From the NCBI RefSeq assembly GCF_030503615.1, contig NZ_CP129963.1, positions 2,294,001-2,358,000 on the forward strand: a stretch of DNA of 64,000 bases. Direction: 5' to 3'. Position numbers and translations under genes: made by a program. This DNA comes from Sphingobacterium sp. BN32 (lineage in GTDB: Bacteria; Bacteroidota; Bacteroidia; Sphingobacteriales; Sphingobacteriaceae). The notes beneath the pieces were generated by a model that saw nothing but the letters and a program-made list of their open reading frames with translations, was not told the DNA's origin and searched no databases. Positions within the stretch are counted from its first letter, which is position 1. Every line of letters starts with the position of its first letter. Below are positions 36,379 through 45,384 of this stretch, in pieces.

Positions 36379-37203
36379 TTACTTTTTAATTGGTTCGCTG
36401 GGTTTATGAAACACATCATTGAAGAAAGCCATCTGATAATGAATTGATTTACTCCAGTAGTCCCAATTATGGGCACCAGGCATGGTCAGATAGCGGTGTG
36501 GAATATTCATATACTGCAGCTTCTCGTGCAACTTCTCATTAACCCCGAAAAAGAAGTCATCTACGCCGCAATCGATGAAAATTTCCAGCGATTTAGGCTT
36601 TATCAAATGTGTCATCTCCATGACGGTATGTTGATTCCATTTCTCTGGATTTTCTGCATAACTGCCTAAACGCGCAGCCATCTCCCAATTATTTGGGAAG
36701 GGACGGATATCGACACCTCCCGCCGTACTGCCCACCACAGAAAAGACATCCTGATGACGTATCGCTAAATACAAAGCTCCATGTCCACCCATACTCAATC
36801 CTGAAATACCGCGCTTCGCACGGTCTTTGGCAGTGTTATATTTTCCATCAATATGGTTCACCAATTCTTTGCTGACGAAGGTTTCATACTGATAATCTTT
36901 TTTTCCTGCAATATCCCAATACCAAGATCCATAGCCTCCATCCGGACAAACAACCATGAAACCAAATTGATCAACTAATTCTTTCAAGGCCGGCACCTTG
37001 TTTACCCAATTGCTGTAGTCGCCAGAATAGCCATGCAAAAGATACAGCACAGGCATGTCCTTCCCCCCGTTATCCGGGCTAATAACAACTGTCTTAATGC
37101 TTTTGCCCATCGCAGCGCTATGCACCGACAAAGTATCGACTTTCGCAGCAAAGCTGAACGAGAATCCAAGAAGAAAGAATAGAATAGTAAACTTTATTTT
37201 CAT
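36379..37203 (-). CDS. Secreted esterase (alpha/beta hydrolase, PF00756-like)
   Basis: This 274-residue protein has a signal peptide (about 1-20, FSFSFAA) and an esterase fold. The nucleophile is S137 in GLSMGGHG. The oxyanion loop YLLHGYSGD is near residue 54, the acid residue is probably the aspartate of IDCGVDDFFF, and the histidine is in GAHNWDYW. It resembles feruloyl esterase/esterase D-type enzymes. The substrate is likely an ester on plant or microbial polysaccharide but is not proven. Its ATG overlaps the stop of the upstream gene (ATGA), so the two are translated together. Confidence 0.88.
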   Translation of the reverse strand: MKIKFTILFFLLGFSFSFAAKVDTLSVHSAAMGKSIKTVVISPDNGGKDMPVLYLLHGYSGDYSNWVNKVPALKELVDQFGFMVVCPDGGYGSWYWDIAGKKDYQYETFVSKELVNHIDGKYNTAKDRAKRGISGLSMGGHGALYLAIRHQDVFSVVGSTAGGVDIRPFPNNWEMAARLGSYAENPEKWNQHTVMEMTHLIKPKSLEIFIDCGVDDFFFGVNEKLHEKLQYMNIPHRYLTMPGAHNWDYWSKSIHYQMAFFNDVFHKPSEPIKK

Positions 37204-38081
37204 GGTTTAGTGTATTTGTATTGATAAAGATAAGCATCTAATCCAAAAGGACGTTCACTGATCGTGACAAATGTAAATGGGCTATGGTCGAATGCGATTG
37301 CTTCCCCTTGTGGCTCAACAGTATAACTTACTTTTTGGAAGGGACTTCTTAAACTATTAATTATCGAACCTTTAGTTTTCCTGTCCCAATAGAACACCTG
37401 CGTTAAATTCTTCACGATAATCGCATCGCCATGCTCAGAAATATCTGCGGCAGTCACAAAGGTAAAAGGGAACTCCATCTCCTTGCGCAATATATATCGA
37501 TCCTTTTTTGATTTGAAAATATCAGCGCTGTACAGCGTTGAATAGAAATCGCGTTTACTGATCAGATAGAAACGTTGATCCATTGGGTCTACAAAAATGG
37601 CTTCCGCATCCCGCGCTTTATCCGGATAATTTAATACAATCGTTCGAATCGCTTTGGAAGCAATCGTGTCCTTAGTCACTCCAGCCTCCATCAGGGGCTC
37701 CTCGAAATAGTAGAGCTTTATCTCTTCACGCTTCGCTAAATTGTCTCCAATATCCGCAAGAAGGATATAATTTTTCCCATTTTCTCTAACCCAAGCAATA
37801 TCTTCTACATCCCTCGCATCAATGCCTTCCAAATGAAATTCACAAGACATCTTCGCAACGCTATCGATTAAGAAGACCCTGCCAGTGTCACCGCTGTCAT
37901 TATGCACCCAATACTTCCCCGGATATGTTCGCGAAGCAACAATACCTGAAATCTCACCCAATGCTGGATGATCTGCCTTGCCCAATGCTGTTCGAACAAC
38001 CCCTATCTCCTGTGCCGATAAATTCAAGACGGTACTGGTGAACAGTAAAAATAGCATGATGGAAGTGAAGGAATTTCTCAT
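37200..38081 (-). CDS. Secreted protein of unknown function upstream of the esterase
   Basis: I choose the ATG at 38079-38081 (293 residues). A frame from an upstream TTG adds 57 residues rich in basic and aromatic positions, without a signal peptide. From the chosen start there is a clear signal peptide (RNSFTSIMLFLLFTSTVLNLSAQ), which suits export. The mature part looks beta-rich: YWVHNDSGDTGRVFLID, KNYILLADIGDNLAKREEIKLYYFEEP and repeated DAEAIFVDP-like strands resemble a beta-propeller. I recognise no named family, only a propeller-like character. It overlaps the esterase gene by 4 bp. Confidence 0.65.
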   Translation of the reverse strand: MRNSFTSIMLFLLFTSTVLNLSAQEIGVVRTALGKADHPALGEISGIVASRTYPGKYWVHNDSGDTGRVFLIDSVAKMSCEFHLEGIDARDVEDIAWVRENGKNYILLADIGDNLAKREEIKLYYFEEPLMEAGVTKDTIASKAIRTIVLNYPDKARDAEAIFVDPMDQRFYLISKRDFYSTLYSADIFKSKKDRYILRKEMEFPFTFVTAADISEHGDAIIVKNLTQVFYWDRKTKGSIINSLRSPFQKVSYTVEPQGEAIAFDHSPFTFVTISERPFGLDAYLYQYKYTKP

Positions 38082-38405
38082 TCTCGTAAAATTAGTAAAA
38101 CCAAGCGCAGATAAGCAAGCAAAATTTCTCGCCCAATTATCTATCGTCATGGACCAACCTCGCCATTTTATCATGATGTCAAAGAACTTCATAAGCCTGT
38201 TCCTCCCGGAATGGTCTAAAGCAAATGCAATTACATTACTGATAACTTTCAATTGGAATAAATTTTATAATTCAAAACTACATTATTTTCCTTGCAGGGG
38301 ATATTAAATAAACATAAAGAATTTGAGAGGCCTATTTTATAGGACAGTACGATATTTCTTTCAAATTAGAGAAAAAGCACTCGAAGTTTCTGAAATGAAA
38401 CAAAA
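38082..38405. other. Non-coding region upstream of the propeller-like gene
   Basis: This 324-bp stretch holds the probable promoter of the gene ending at 37200. Apart from an extended non-preferred frame of that gene, it shows no convincing reading frame. The terminator of the lipoprotein gene at 38449 lies at its right-hand edge. Confidence 0.5.
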
Positions 38406-38426
38406 AAAGCACCCACGGGGTGCTTT
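38402..38426 (-). terminator. Terminator of the lipoprotein gene at 38449
   Basis: AAAGCACCC (38406-38414) pairs with GGGTGCTTT (38418-38426) around an ACG loop. On the minus strand the hairpin is followed by a run of T (complement of the A run at 38402-38408). Confidence 0.88.
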
Positions 38427-38448
38427 CAATTCTTTATTTGACTCTCCT

Positions 38449-39102
38449 TTACTTTCCAGTCAACGCATTAAAAAACGCGGAACGGAACGTAGAATCTTTT
38501 TCAGTCAGTTCAAATGACTTTTTATAGTTATCGACTACTGCAAAAAACTCCGCCGGCTCCCCATTCGCCTGATCAAAGAATAATTTGAAATTATAGGATT
38601 TCGATTTACTTAGATCCACAGGTTCATTATTTGAGGAGAATACCATGGGCGATATCGCCCTGTCCGTCATCGGACCGCCAGCCTGCATACCGTAAAGATC
38701 ACCTACCGCTTTCATGAAATTATCAGAAACAGGTCCTAAACTCGAAATACGTAGCGACCCCACTCTAAACCCTTTGTCATTATCAGGCGTATTTTGCGCT
38801 GTAATTCCTGCTTCGATATTTTTTAATACTTCCAGTTTAAAACCAACGGTATCATTGTTATAAAGCGATTTTGCATCATAAACAACAGAGGAATCCGTCT
38901 GTCCGACCTCATTCATATTGAAATAAAAATGTAGAGGAGCTCCCTTGGGATCATTTGTCAGCTGATTTAAGGAACTAGCAGAAGAGCTGGTCGAGGTAGC
39001 TGTAGAATCTGCCGATGAGCCTTCTGATTTATTCGCATTTCCACAAGCAGCTAAGCCGACAACAGTAGATGCTAATAAACAATAGCTTAATATCTTTTTC
39101 AT
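38449..39102 (-). CDS. Lipoprotein of unknown function
   Basis: The 217-residue product has a lipoprotein signal (GLAAC, cysteine 20) followed by a low-complexity serine/threonine/alanine stretch (about residues 24-46), which is a flexible linker. The globular part has PLHFYFNMNEVGQTDSSVVYDA, a beta-rich central region and a C-terminal helix (FRSAFFNALTG). No domain is recognised. It is a single gene with its own terminator, and starts 45 bp from the FAD/Fe-S enzyme's stop. Confidence 0.72.
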   Translation of the reverse strand: MKKILSYCLLASTVVGLAACGNANKSEGSSADSTATSTSSSASSLNQLTNDPKGAPLHFYFNMNEVGQTDSSVVYDAKSLYNNDTVGFKLEVLKNIEAGITAQNTPDNDKGFRVGSLRISSLGPVSDNFMKAVGDLYGMQAGGPMTDRAISPMVFSSNNEPVDLSKSKSYNFKLFFDQANGEPAEFFAVVDNYKKSFELTEKDSTFRSAFFNALTGK

Positions 39103-39147
39103 AATCTCTCTTTTTCTATTATAACAGCTTAATATACAAAAAGTTTC

Positions 39148-42105
39148 TTACTTGTTAACTAACGCATTGTACATAATCTCAACCGGGTGGTAGGATTTAC
39201 GATTCACACCATCTTTAATTTGATGCCTACATGAGGTCCCTGCTGCTGCGATTATATACTCCGCCCCCGTTTTACGTAAAGTCGGAAATAAGACCAATTC
39301 AGCTACTTTCTGCGAAACCTCAAAATGTTCTTTCTCATAACCAAAAGATCCAGCCATACCGCAACAACCCGATGGAATCACTTCCACTTCAAAGTTCGTT
39401 GGCAAGGACAATAATTGTTTCGTGTAGTCTACTAATTTAAATGCCTTTTGATAACAATGCCCATGCAGCTTGATCTTTTGTTTATCCGCAGTGAACTGCT
39501 CCGCATGAATTCTTCCTGCCCTTATTTCTTTCACAAGAAATTCGTCTATCATCAGCGCATGCTTCGCCAAATTGACTGCTTTGATTTTATTTTCCGAATC
39601 GACAAGATCCACATATTCATCGCGGAACGTAATAATCGCAGAGGGCTCAATACCCAATAAAGGAGTTTCTTCGCTAATCAAATCGGCCAACATATCGACG
39701 TTCTTGTTTGCAAGTTCCTTCGCTTTCTTCACGAAACCTTTCGACAGAAATGTTCGCCCGCTCTCTAGATGTTTTGGAACAACAACCTCGTAACCTAGCG
39801 CGGTCAATAATTTATAAGCCGTAATACCAATCTCGGTATCATTATATTCTGTAAACTCGTCGCTAAATAAGTAAACTTTCCTTTTTTGTTTTGCAGGCTC
39901 CTGTTTCTTCACCCACGCACTTAACGTCGTACCGTGCACTTTTGGTAGGGAACGATTAGGCGCAAAGCCGACAACGGATTTGATGATTCCCGACGTAATC
40001 TGATTTGTTGCGAAGAAATTATAAATCGGAGCAACATAGGAACCTAGCTTCTGCGACTGCGTAAAATTTGCAATTAACTTAGAACGGAAGCTCGCTCCAT
40101 TCGAATCATAATAATGCTGTAAGAACTCCGCTTTCATCTTCGCGATATCCACACTCGATGGACACTCCGTTTTACAGCCTTTACAGCTCAAACACAGGTC
40201 CATCACCTCTTTCAATTCTTCGTGATCAAAGCGATTTTCCTTATTGGAGTTCGTCAAAAACTGACGTAGCATATTGGCTCTCGCACGCGTGGTATCTTTT
40301 TCATCGCGCGTAGCCATAAACGATGGACACATCGTGCCACCGGTAATTTCTGTTTTTCTGCAATCCCCCGATCCCGAGCATTTCTCTGCTAGACGTAAAA
40401 TGCTTTCGTTTTGTGTAAAGTCGAAATAAGTGTTGATGTCTTTCCCATCGCGAACTTGATCATAGCGCAGATGCGTATCCATCGGAGGCGTGTCCACAAT
40501 CTTCTTGGCATTGAAGATACGATGTGGATCAAATGCATGCTTTACCTGCAACAAAAGCTGGTAGACCTGCTCACCCAATACCTTGCCAATAAATTCGCCG
40601 CGCAAACGACCATCCCCATGCTCGCCGCTTAAGGATCCATTATATTTCAACACCAAGTCGGTCGTTTTTTCTAAGATGGAACGAAATTGTCGTCTTCCTT
40701 CTACCGATTTTAAGTTGATGAAAGGCTCGATATGCAGCTCACCAGCACCAGCATGCGCATAGTACGAGGCATGCACCTGCTCTTCAGCCAACAGCTTTTG
40801 GATATCCGCAACATAATCCGGTAAATCCTCCGGCGAAACTGCGCAATCCTCAATCAAATTGACCGGTTGATTATCACCCGGTAGGTTCCTGATCAAGCCT
40901 AAACCAGCTTTACGCACATCCCACACTAAGTTACACTGTGCTGAACCTGTAATCAACGGATAGGCATATCCTAATTGAGCTGTTTGCAATGCTATTTTTA
41001 ATGCTTCGGCCTTTCGCTCAATTTCTTCAATACTATCGGCACGGAACTCCACAATCAATAGCGCCTGTGGGTCGCCTTCAATAAAAAATCGGTTATACTG
41101 GTAAGTTGGATGGCCAACAGTAAAATCTAAAATATATTTATCGACAAGCTCAGATGCTTCAGGATGGTACTTTAATGCCAGCGCATTCCCACGCATACAT
41201 TCAACCAGGTCGTTAAAATGAACACATAGCAAACCAATCTCTTTGGGAGGTAAAGGCATCAATTTAATCTTCGCCTCTGTAATGATTCCGATGGTTCCTT
41301 CAGAACCCGCCAACAAGCGACAAAAATTAAAGGGTTGGCTATTGTCCAATAAACTATCTAAAGCATAGCCGGTATTCCTACGCGTAATTTCACTCTTCGG
41401 GTATCCTGCAACAATCGCGTCACGATTCGCTTTATCCGTTAATATCCCGTTGATTTCTCTATAAATCTCTCCCTCCCTAGTCTTCAGGGCTAGCTTGCCA
41501 AAGAATTCAGCATCCGTTAGCTCCTTAAACTCCACCAGATTTGCGTCGTCCAGTAGCACTTGCGCCGCTAAGAGATTCTCGCGCGTGTCGCCCCATACAA
41601 TCGAGTGCAATCCGGAAGAATTATTTCCAATCATCCCACCAATCATCGCTCGGCTTGCGGTCGATGTCTCCGGCCCAAACATTAAACCATAAGAATGCAG
41701 GTATGCATTCAGATCATCACGGATAACACCTGGTTGCACGCGCGCCCACTGTTCCTCCACGTTCACCTCTAAAATCTGATTGAAATATCTGGAAACATCG
41801 ACAACAATCCCCGACCCGACAACCTGTCCTGCAAGGGAAGTCCCCGCGGTACGCGGAATTAACGTAGTATGATGCTGCTTCGCATACTGAATCAGTTTTT
41901 GTAAATCGTTAATATCATGTGGAATGCAAACCGCAAGCGGCAATTCCTGATAAACTGATGCATCAGTGGAATAGGCAAGGCGCATCGTCTGATGTTCTAC
42001 ATTGCTGGCATCAAAGAATAAATCTCCTGAAAGAGACTCAGATAAGGATAATAAACTTGAAATTTCCGACACGACTGTATAGATTGAAAACACTAAATTA
42101 CGCAA
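39148..42105 (-). CDS. FAD-linked oxidase and Fe-S domain protein (D-2-hydroxyacid dehydrogenase type)
   Basis: This 985-residue protein fuses an FAD-binding oxidase (about residues 50-500, with PRTAGTSLAGQVVGSGIVVDVS and IGGMIGNNSSG) to two iron-sulfur modules. CSGSGDCRKTE and MCPSF near 570-590, and CLSCKGCKTECPSSVDI near 640, supply cysteines for [4Fe-4S] clusters. The C-terminal part has the CCG-type GCCGMAGSFGYE motif. It matches the YdiJ/D-2-hydroxyglutarate and D-lactate dehydrogenase group, which oxidises a D-2-hydroxyacid and passes electrons to a quinone or flavoprotein. The substrate is not decided by sequence. A different regulator-transporter pair lies upstream on the other strand. 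Confidence 0.9.
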   Translation of the reverse strand: MRNLVFSIYTVVSEISSLLSLSESLSGDLFFDASNVEHQTMRLAYSTDASVYQELPLAVCIPHDINDLQKLIQYAKQHHTTLIPRTAGTSLAGQVVGSGIVVDVSRYFNQILEVNVEEQWARVQPGVIRDDLNAYLHSYGLMFGPETSTASRAMIGGMIGNNSSGLHSIVWGDTRENLLAAQVLLDDANLVEFKELTDAEFFGKLALKTREGEIYREINGILTDKANRDAIVAGYPKSEITRRNTGYALDSLLDNSQPFNFCRLLAGSEGTIGIITEAKIKLMPLPPKEIGLLCVHFNDLVECMRGNALALKYHPEASELVDKYILDFTVGHPTYQYNRFFIEGDPQALLIVEFRADSIEEIERKAEALKIALQTAQLGYAYPLITGSAQCNLVWDVRKAGLGLIRNLPGDNQPVNLIEDCAVSPEDLPDYVADIQKLLAEEQVHASYYAHAGAGELHIEPFINLKSVEGRRQFRSILEKTTDLVLKYNGSLSGEHGDGRLRGEFIGKVLGEQVYQLLLQVKHAFDPHRIFNAKKIVDTPPMDTHLRYDQVRDGKDINTYFDFTQNESILRLAEKCSGSGDCRKTEITGGTMCPSFMATRDEKDTTRARANMLRQFLTNSNKENRFDHEELKEVMDLCLSCKGCKTECPSSVDIAKMKAEFLQHYYDSNGASFRSKLIANFTQSQKLGSYVAPIYNFFATNQITSGIIKSVVGFAPNRSLPKVHGTTLSAWVKKQEPAKQKRKVYLFSDEFTEYNDTEIGITAYKLLTALGYEVVVPKHLESGRTFLSKGFVKKAKELANKNVDMLADLISEETPLLGIEPSAIITFRDEYVDLVDSENKIKAVNLAKHALMIDEFLVKEIRAGRIHAEQFTADKQKIKLHGHCYQKAFKLVDYTKQLLSLPTNFEVEVIPSGCCGMAGSFGYEKEHFEVSQKVAELVLFPTLRKTGAEYIIAAAGTSCRHQIKDGVNRKSYHPVEIMYNALVNK

Positions 42106-42399
42106 TATTCGATAAAATAAACTGCATTTTTTGCGTTTTACATCTATTTAAATCTTTTATTAAGCATTATTTTACGAAAAACACGCAAACAACCGCAAAA
42201 ACGCAAAAATACATCGTGTTCAGTATCAGTAAATAAAAATGATATACGATTTAAATTCTGTATATTAGCGTATAGTCCCTGCGGATTTCGTTACGCTCCT
42301 CATAAACAATATCCTGCACCAAGATCTTTAAACTGAATTTTATTCATTTTATTCTATATTTATTTGAATTTTATTCGGAAATAACGATATTTGCGCGAT
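42106..42399. other. Divergent AT-rich region, 294 bp
   Basis: This stretch separates the FAD/Fe-S gene (leftward) from the Lrp-type regulator (rightward). It is AT-rich, with tandem ACGCAAA-like units around 42180-42210 (ACACGCAAACAACCGCAAAAACGCAAAAATAC). These might be regulator binding sites. The promoter of the regulator lies at its right end. Confidence 0.4.
42363..42393 (+). promoter_or_regulatory. -33/-7 promoter of the Lrp-type regulator
   Basis: A TTTG at 42363-42366 and a GATATTTG at 42386-42393 are separated by 19 nt, the standard spacing. The -7 box differs from TAnnTTTG only at its first base. It ends 6 nt before the ATG at 42400, so the message has almost no 5' leader. Confidence 0.65.
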
Positions 42400-42879
42400 A
42401 TGGCAAAATTAGAATATTCATTAGACCAAATTGATCTTCAAATCCTTAGGATTATGCAAGACAATGCGCGCACAAACAACGCAGACATTGCGCGCGAATT
42501 GGGAATGGCCCCCTCTGCCATCCTCGAACGCGTAAAGAAGCTTGAACAAAAGGACGTTATCCTTCAATATAATGCTCGAATCAATCCCGCAGCATTGGAC
42601 CAGAAAATGCTTTCCTTCATCTTTATCAAGACCCAAGATATCATTGGTGTGCAAAAAGTAGGGCTCCTATTAGCAGAGATTCCCGATGTGCTTGAGGTGC
42701 ATGATATCGCTGGCGAGGACGGCTATTTAATAAAAGTTAGAACGAACGACTCGGCGGGTTTAGTCGACTTGATGCGCAATTCACTAAGTAAGATTGAAGG
42801 TATCATCTCAACACGTACGACCATCGTTCTAGAAACAGTTAAAGAAGACAATAAATTAGTGATTCCTACAAAGGAATAA
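42400..42879 (+). CDS. Lrp/AsnC family transcriptional regulator
   Basis: I start the protein at the ATG at 42400 (159 residues) and not at the TTG three codons upstream, because the promoter lies across the TTG. The N-terminal winged helix includes DQIDLQILRIMQDNARTNNADIARELGMAPSAILERVKKLEQKDVI (about residues 8-53). The C-terminal RAM-type domain has VLEVHDIAGEDGYLIKVRT, which binds amino acids in many family members. Lrp/AsnC proteins respond to amino acids and control transport or catabolism. It is 7 bp from the transporter gene and may regulate it. Confidence 0.93.
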   Translation: MAKLEYSLDQIDLQILRIMQDNARTNNADIARELGMAPSAILERVKKLEQKDVILQYNARINPAALDQKMLSFIFIKTQDIIGVQKVGLLLAEIPDVLEVHDIAGEDGYLIKVRTNDSAGLVDLMRNSLSKIEGIISTRTTIVLETVKEDNKLVIPTKE

Positions 42880-42886
42880 GATCAGC

Positions 42887-44035
42887 ATGGTAAAAGATAC
42901 AACTACCCCATCAGCAAGCATCATTATTTTTGCTTATGCTGTCGTTTATGTGGTCTGGGGTTCCACTTTTTTCTTTATCGAGAAGGCGCTGCATGCCTTC
43001 CCTCCCTTTGTACTAGGCTCTATCCGATTTATAATTGCGGGTACACTATTAATGGGCTATTGCTACTTTAAGGGTTACAAGATTTATATTAAAAAAGCAG
43101 TAAAGGATGCTGCCTTTGTCGGCTTCCTCCTACTATTTGTTGACATGGCAGCCATTATTTGGTCTGAGCAGTACATCTCCAGTGCAATCGTTTCCATACT
43201 CTCGGCTGCAACAGCCATCTGGTTCATTATTTTAGATAAACCAAAATGGAAAGAGAACTTCTCTAGTGTGACAACCATCCTTGGCCTCGTGCTAGGTTTC
43301 ATCGGAGTGATTATGTTGTTTGCAGAACAGATATTCGGACCAGCCTCCGAATCAGCAGAAAGCGAGAATAAATTAACAGCCATGATTGTCTTAACCCTAG
43401 GTACAATCGGTTGGACGGTTGGTTCATTGTGGTCAAAATATAGCAAAGAAAGAACAAAGGAAAAATCAAGTGATGCGGATACCCTAGCACCAGCAAAAGA
43501 GGAAGACCTCAATGTGATGGTAAAAACCGCTTGGCAAATGGTGGTAGCAGGAACAGCCTTTACGACGGTCGCATTAATAAACGGCGAATATAGCCGCTTC
43601 GATCCGGCAGCCGTATCGGTAGAATATTGGGGAGCTATGGTTTACTTAGCCCTGATGGGATCCATATTAGCATTTAGCTGTTACATTTTCCTATTGCAGG
43701 TTCGTCCAGCAACAGAGGTAAGTACCTATGCTTATGTTAATCCGATCGTTGCGCTTATCCTCGTGCACTTCTTCACCGATCATGAGGTGACCAAACTGCA
43801 AATTATTGGTTTAGCAGTAGTATTGTTCTCTGTTCTTTTAATGAACTGGAATTTATACCAGGGCAGCAGCTTAGTCAGAAACTACAAACGAAGAAGAAAA
43901 ATCAAGAAGCTACGCCATATGGCTCCGAAATCAAGTATTCCGCGTATTGTTGAAGTTGCTGAGTTCGGCAAGAAGAAACCGAAAAGCGAAATCAAAGATC
44001 CAACAGCGAAAGAAACGCCAAAAACAGAAGAATAA
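42887..44035 (+). CDS. DMT superfamily transporter (EamA domains)
   Basis: This 382-residue inner-membrane protein has about ten membrane segments in two EamA repeats. The first contains YAVVYVVWGSTFFFIEKALHAFPPFVLGSIRFIIAGTLL, and the second contains GAMVYLALMGSILAFSCYIFLLQVRPATEVSTYAYVNPIVALIL. A short charged loop follows the fifth segment (about 190-215). The C-terminal 40 residues are basic and lie in the cytoplasm. DMT transporters export amino acids or metabolites. The pairing with an Lrp regulator suggests amino acid efflux, as in LysE-like systems, but this is only inference. Confidence 0.9.
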   Translation: MVKDTTTPSASIIIFAYAVVYVVWGSTFFFIEKALHAFPPFVLGSIRFIIAGTLLMGYCYFKGYKIYIKKAVKDAAFVGFLLLFVDMAAIIWSEQYISSAIVSILSAATAIWFIILDKPKWKENFSSVTTILGLVLGFIGVIMLFAEQIFGPASESAESENKLTAMIVLTLGTIGWTVGSLWSKYSKERTKEKSSDADTLAPAKEEDLNVMVKTAWQMVVAGTAFTTVALINGEYSRFDPAAVSVEYWGAMVYLALMGSILAFSCYIFLLQVRPATEVSTYAYVNPIVALILVHFFTDHEVTKLQIIGLAVVLFSVLLMNWNLYQGSSLVRNYKRRRKIKKLRHMAPKSSIPRIVEVAEFGKKKPKSEIKDPTAKETPKTEE

Positions 44036-44038
44036 GAA

Positions 44039-44066
44039 AAGCGCCTTGTCAAAAAACAAGGCGCTT
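44039..44066. terminator. Terminator between the DMT transporter and the glycogen operon
   Basis: AAGCGCCTTGT pairs with ACAAGGCGCTT around a 6-nt loop. On the minus strand it is followed by TTCTTATTC, fitting the end of the glycogen operon. The DMT gene ends 3 bp before it on the plus strand. Confidence 0.82.
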
Positions 44067-44111
44067 ATTCGTTAAGATTTTTCGTCCCCTCGATAGGAAG
44101 GGTCAAAAATA

Positions 44112-45383
44112 TTACAAGCCAATACTTGTATTATGATCTATCACGGCGTTTTTCTTTACGACAATAATTCCATCCACAACGGAATATTGCTCAAAGTCTC
44201 CATCGGGCAAATGTTTACCACCTTTAATGCGAACATCATTACCAATCCGGCAGTTTTTATCTAGAATTGCATTTTCGATATAGCAGCGCTCGCCTACACC
44301 AATAGGTGGCGGCTCCTGGCTATTGGTCATTTCCACAACCTCCGTAAGTTCCTCATAATAATCGGACCCCATCATGTAAGTCATCTTAATAACGGTTCCT
44401 GCCCCAACGCGTGATCGAATTCCCATCACCGAACGATGAATCTTATCGGCCAGAATAATACAACCATCCGAAACAATCACATGATTCAAGGTGGTCCCGG
44501 AGACCTTTGACGGAGGAAGCATGCGCGCACGCGTATAAACGGTCTCGCCAAATAGATTAAATGCTGGAATATCATCCGTCAGACCAATATTAGCTTCAAA
44601 AAACGAAGAAATCGTACCGATATCAGTCCAGTAATTATCATATTGATAGCTCAATATCTTGACGTTGCCTATGGCATCCGGGATAATTTCCTTCCCAAAA
44701 TCCATCCCCTTATTCTCTGCCAACAGTGTCTTCATGACGCCTTTCGAGAACACGTAGATCCCCATAGAGGCTAAATAATTTCTGCCCTGCTTTTCCAGTT
44801 CTTCAGGAACTTCCGAAGTCCAATCTTGAAGCAAATCCTTGCTGGGTTTTTCGATAAAAGAGGATACCTCTCCATTTTCGTCAGATTTCAAAATTCCAAA
44901 ACCAGTTGCTTCTTTCCCTGTAACAGGGATTGTCGCGATTGTAATATCGCCTCCGCCCTCGACGTGGAAATCAACCATAGCAGAATAATCCATCTGGTAT
45001 AATTGGTCTCCAGAAAGAATAAGAACATAGTCATAATCTACATTCACTAAGTTTTTCTGCGTACGGCGTACCGCATCTGCCGTTCCCTCAAACCAACTAT
45101 CCCCCTCACTGGTCTGTTCAGCTGCAAGAATATCCACAAAACCTTTACTGAAAATACTGAAGTTGTAGGAGTTCTTGATATGCTTATTTAAGGACGCCGA
45201 GTTAAATTGTGTCAGTACAAATATCTTGTTGTAACCTGAGTTCAAACAGTTAGAGATGGGAATATCCACCAATCTGTATTTTCCAGCAATAGGAACCGCA
45301 GGTTTAGACCGCTGGTCGGTCAATGGATAAAGGCGTGTTCCGCGGCCTCCTCCTAATACAATTGAAACAACTTTGTGCGCCAT
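44112..45383 (-). CDS. glgC: Glucose-1-phosphate adenylyltransferase GlgC
   Basis: The enzyme makes ADP-glucose from glucose-1-phosphate and ATP, the committed step of bacterial glycogen synthesis. The start is ATG at 45381-45383 (423 residues); an upstream in-frame extension overlaps glgA and looks artificial. The nucleotide-binding motif GGGRGTRLYPLT lies at 11-22, followed by the SKPAVPIAGKYRLVDIPISNCLNSG region (residues 26-50). The catalytic and sugar-binding motifs EGTADAVR and FIEKP follow, and the C-terminal part has left-handed beta-helix repeats. It is the last gene of the operon, 1 bp after glgA. Confidence 0.95.
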   Translation of the reverse strand: MAHKVVSIVLGGGRGTRLYPLTDQRSKPAVPIAGKYRLVDIPISNCLNSGYNKIFVLTQFNSASLNKHIKNSYNFSIFSKGFVDILAAEQTSEGDSWFEGTADAVRRTQKNLVNVDYDYVLILSGDQLYQMDYSAMVDFHVEGGGDITIATIPVTGKEATGFGILKSDENGEVSSFIEKPSKDLLQDWTSEVPEELEKQGRNYLASMGIYVFSKGVMKTLLAENKGMDFGKEIIPDAIGNVKILSYQYDNYWTDIGTISSFFEANIGLTDDIPAFNLFGETVYTRARMLPPSKVSGTTLNHVIVSDGCIILADKIHRSVMGIRSRVGAGTVIKMTYMMGSDYYEELTEVVEMTNSQEPPPIGVGERCYIENAILDKNCRIGNDVRIKGGKHLPDGDFEQYSVVDGIIVVKKNAVIDHNTSIGL

Positions 45384-45384
45384 A

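Noticed and set aside
36276..36476. A 66-codon minus-strand frame at the esterase 3' end
   Set aside because: It overlaps the last 100 bp of the esterase gene in another phase and has no family features.
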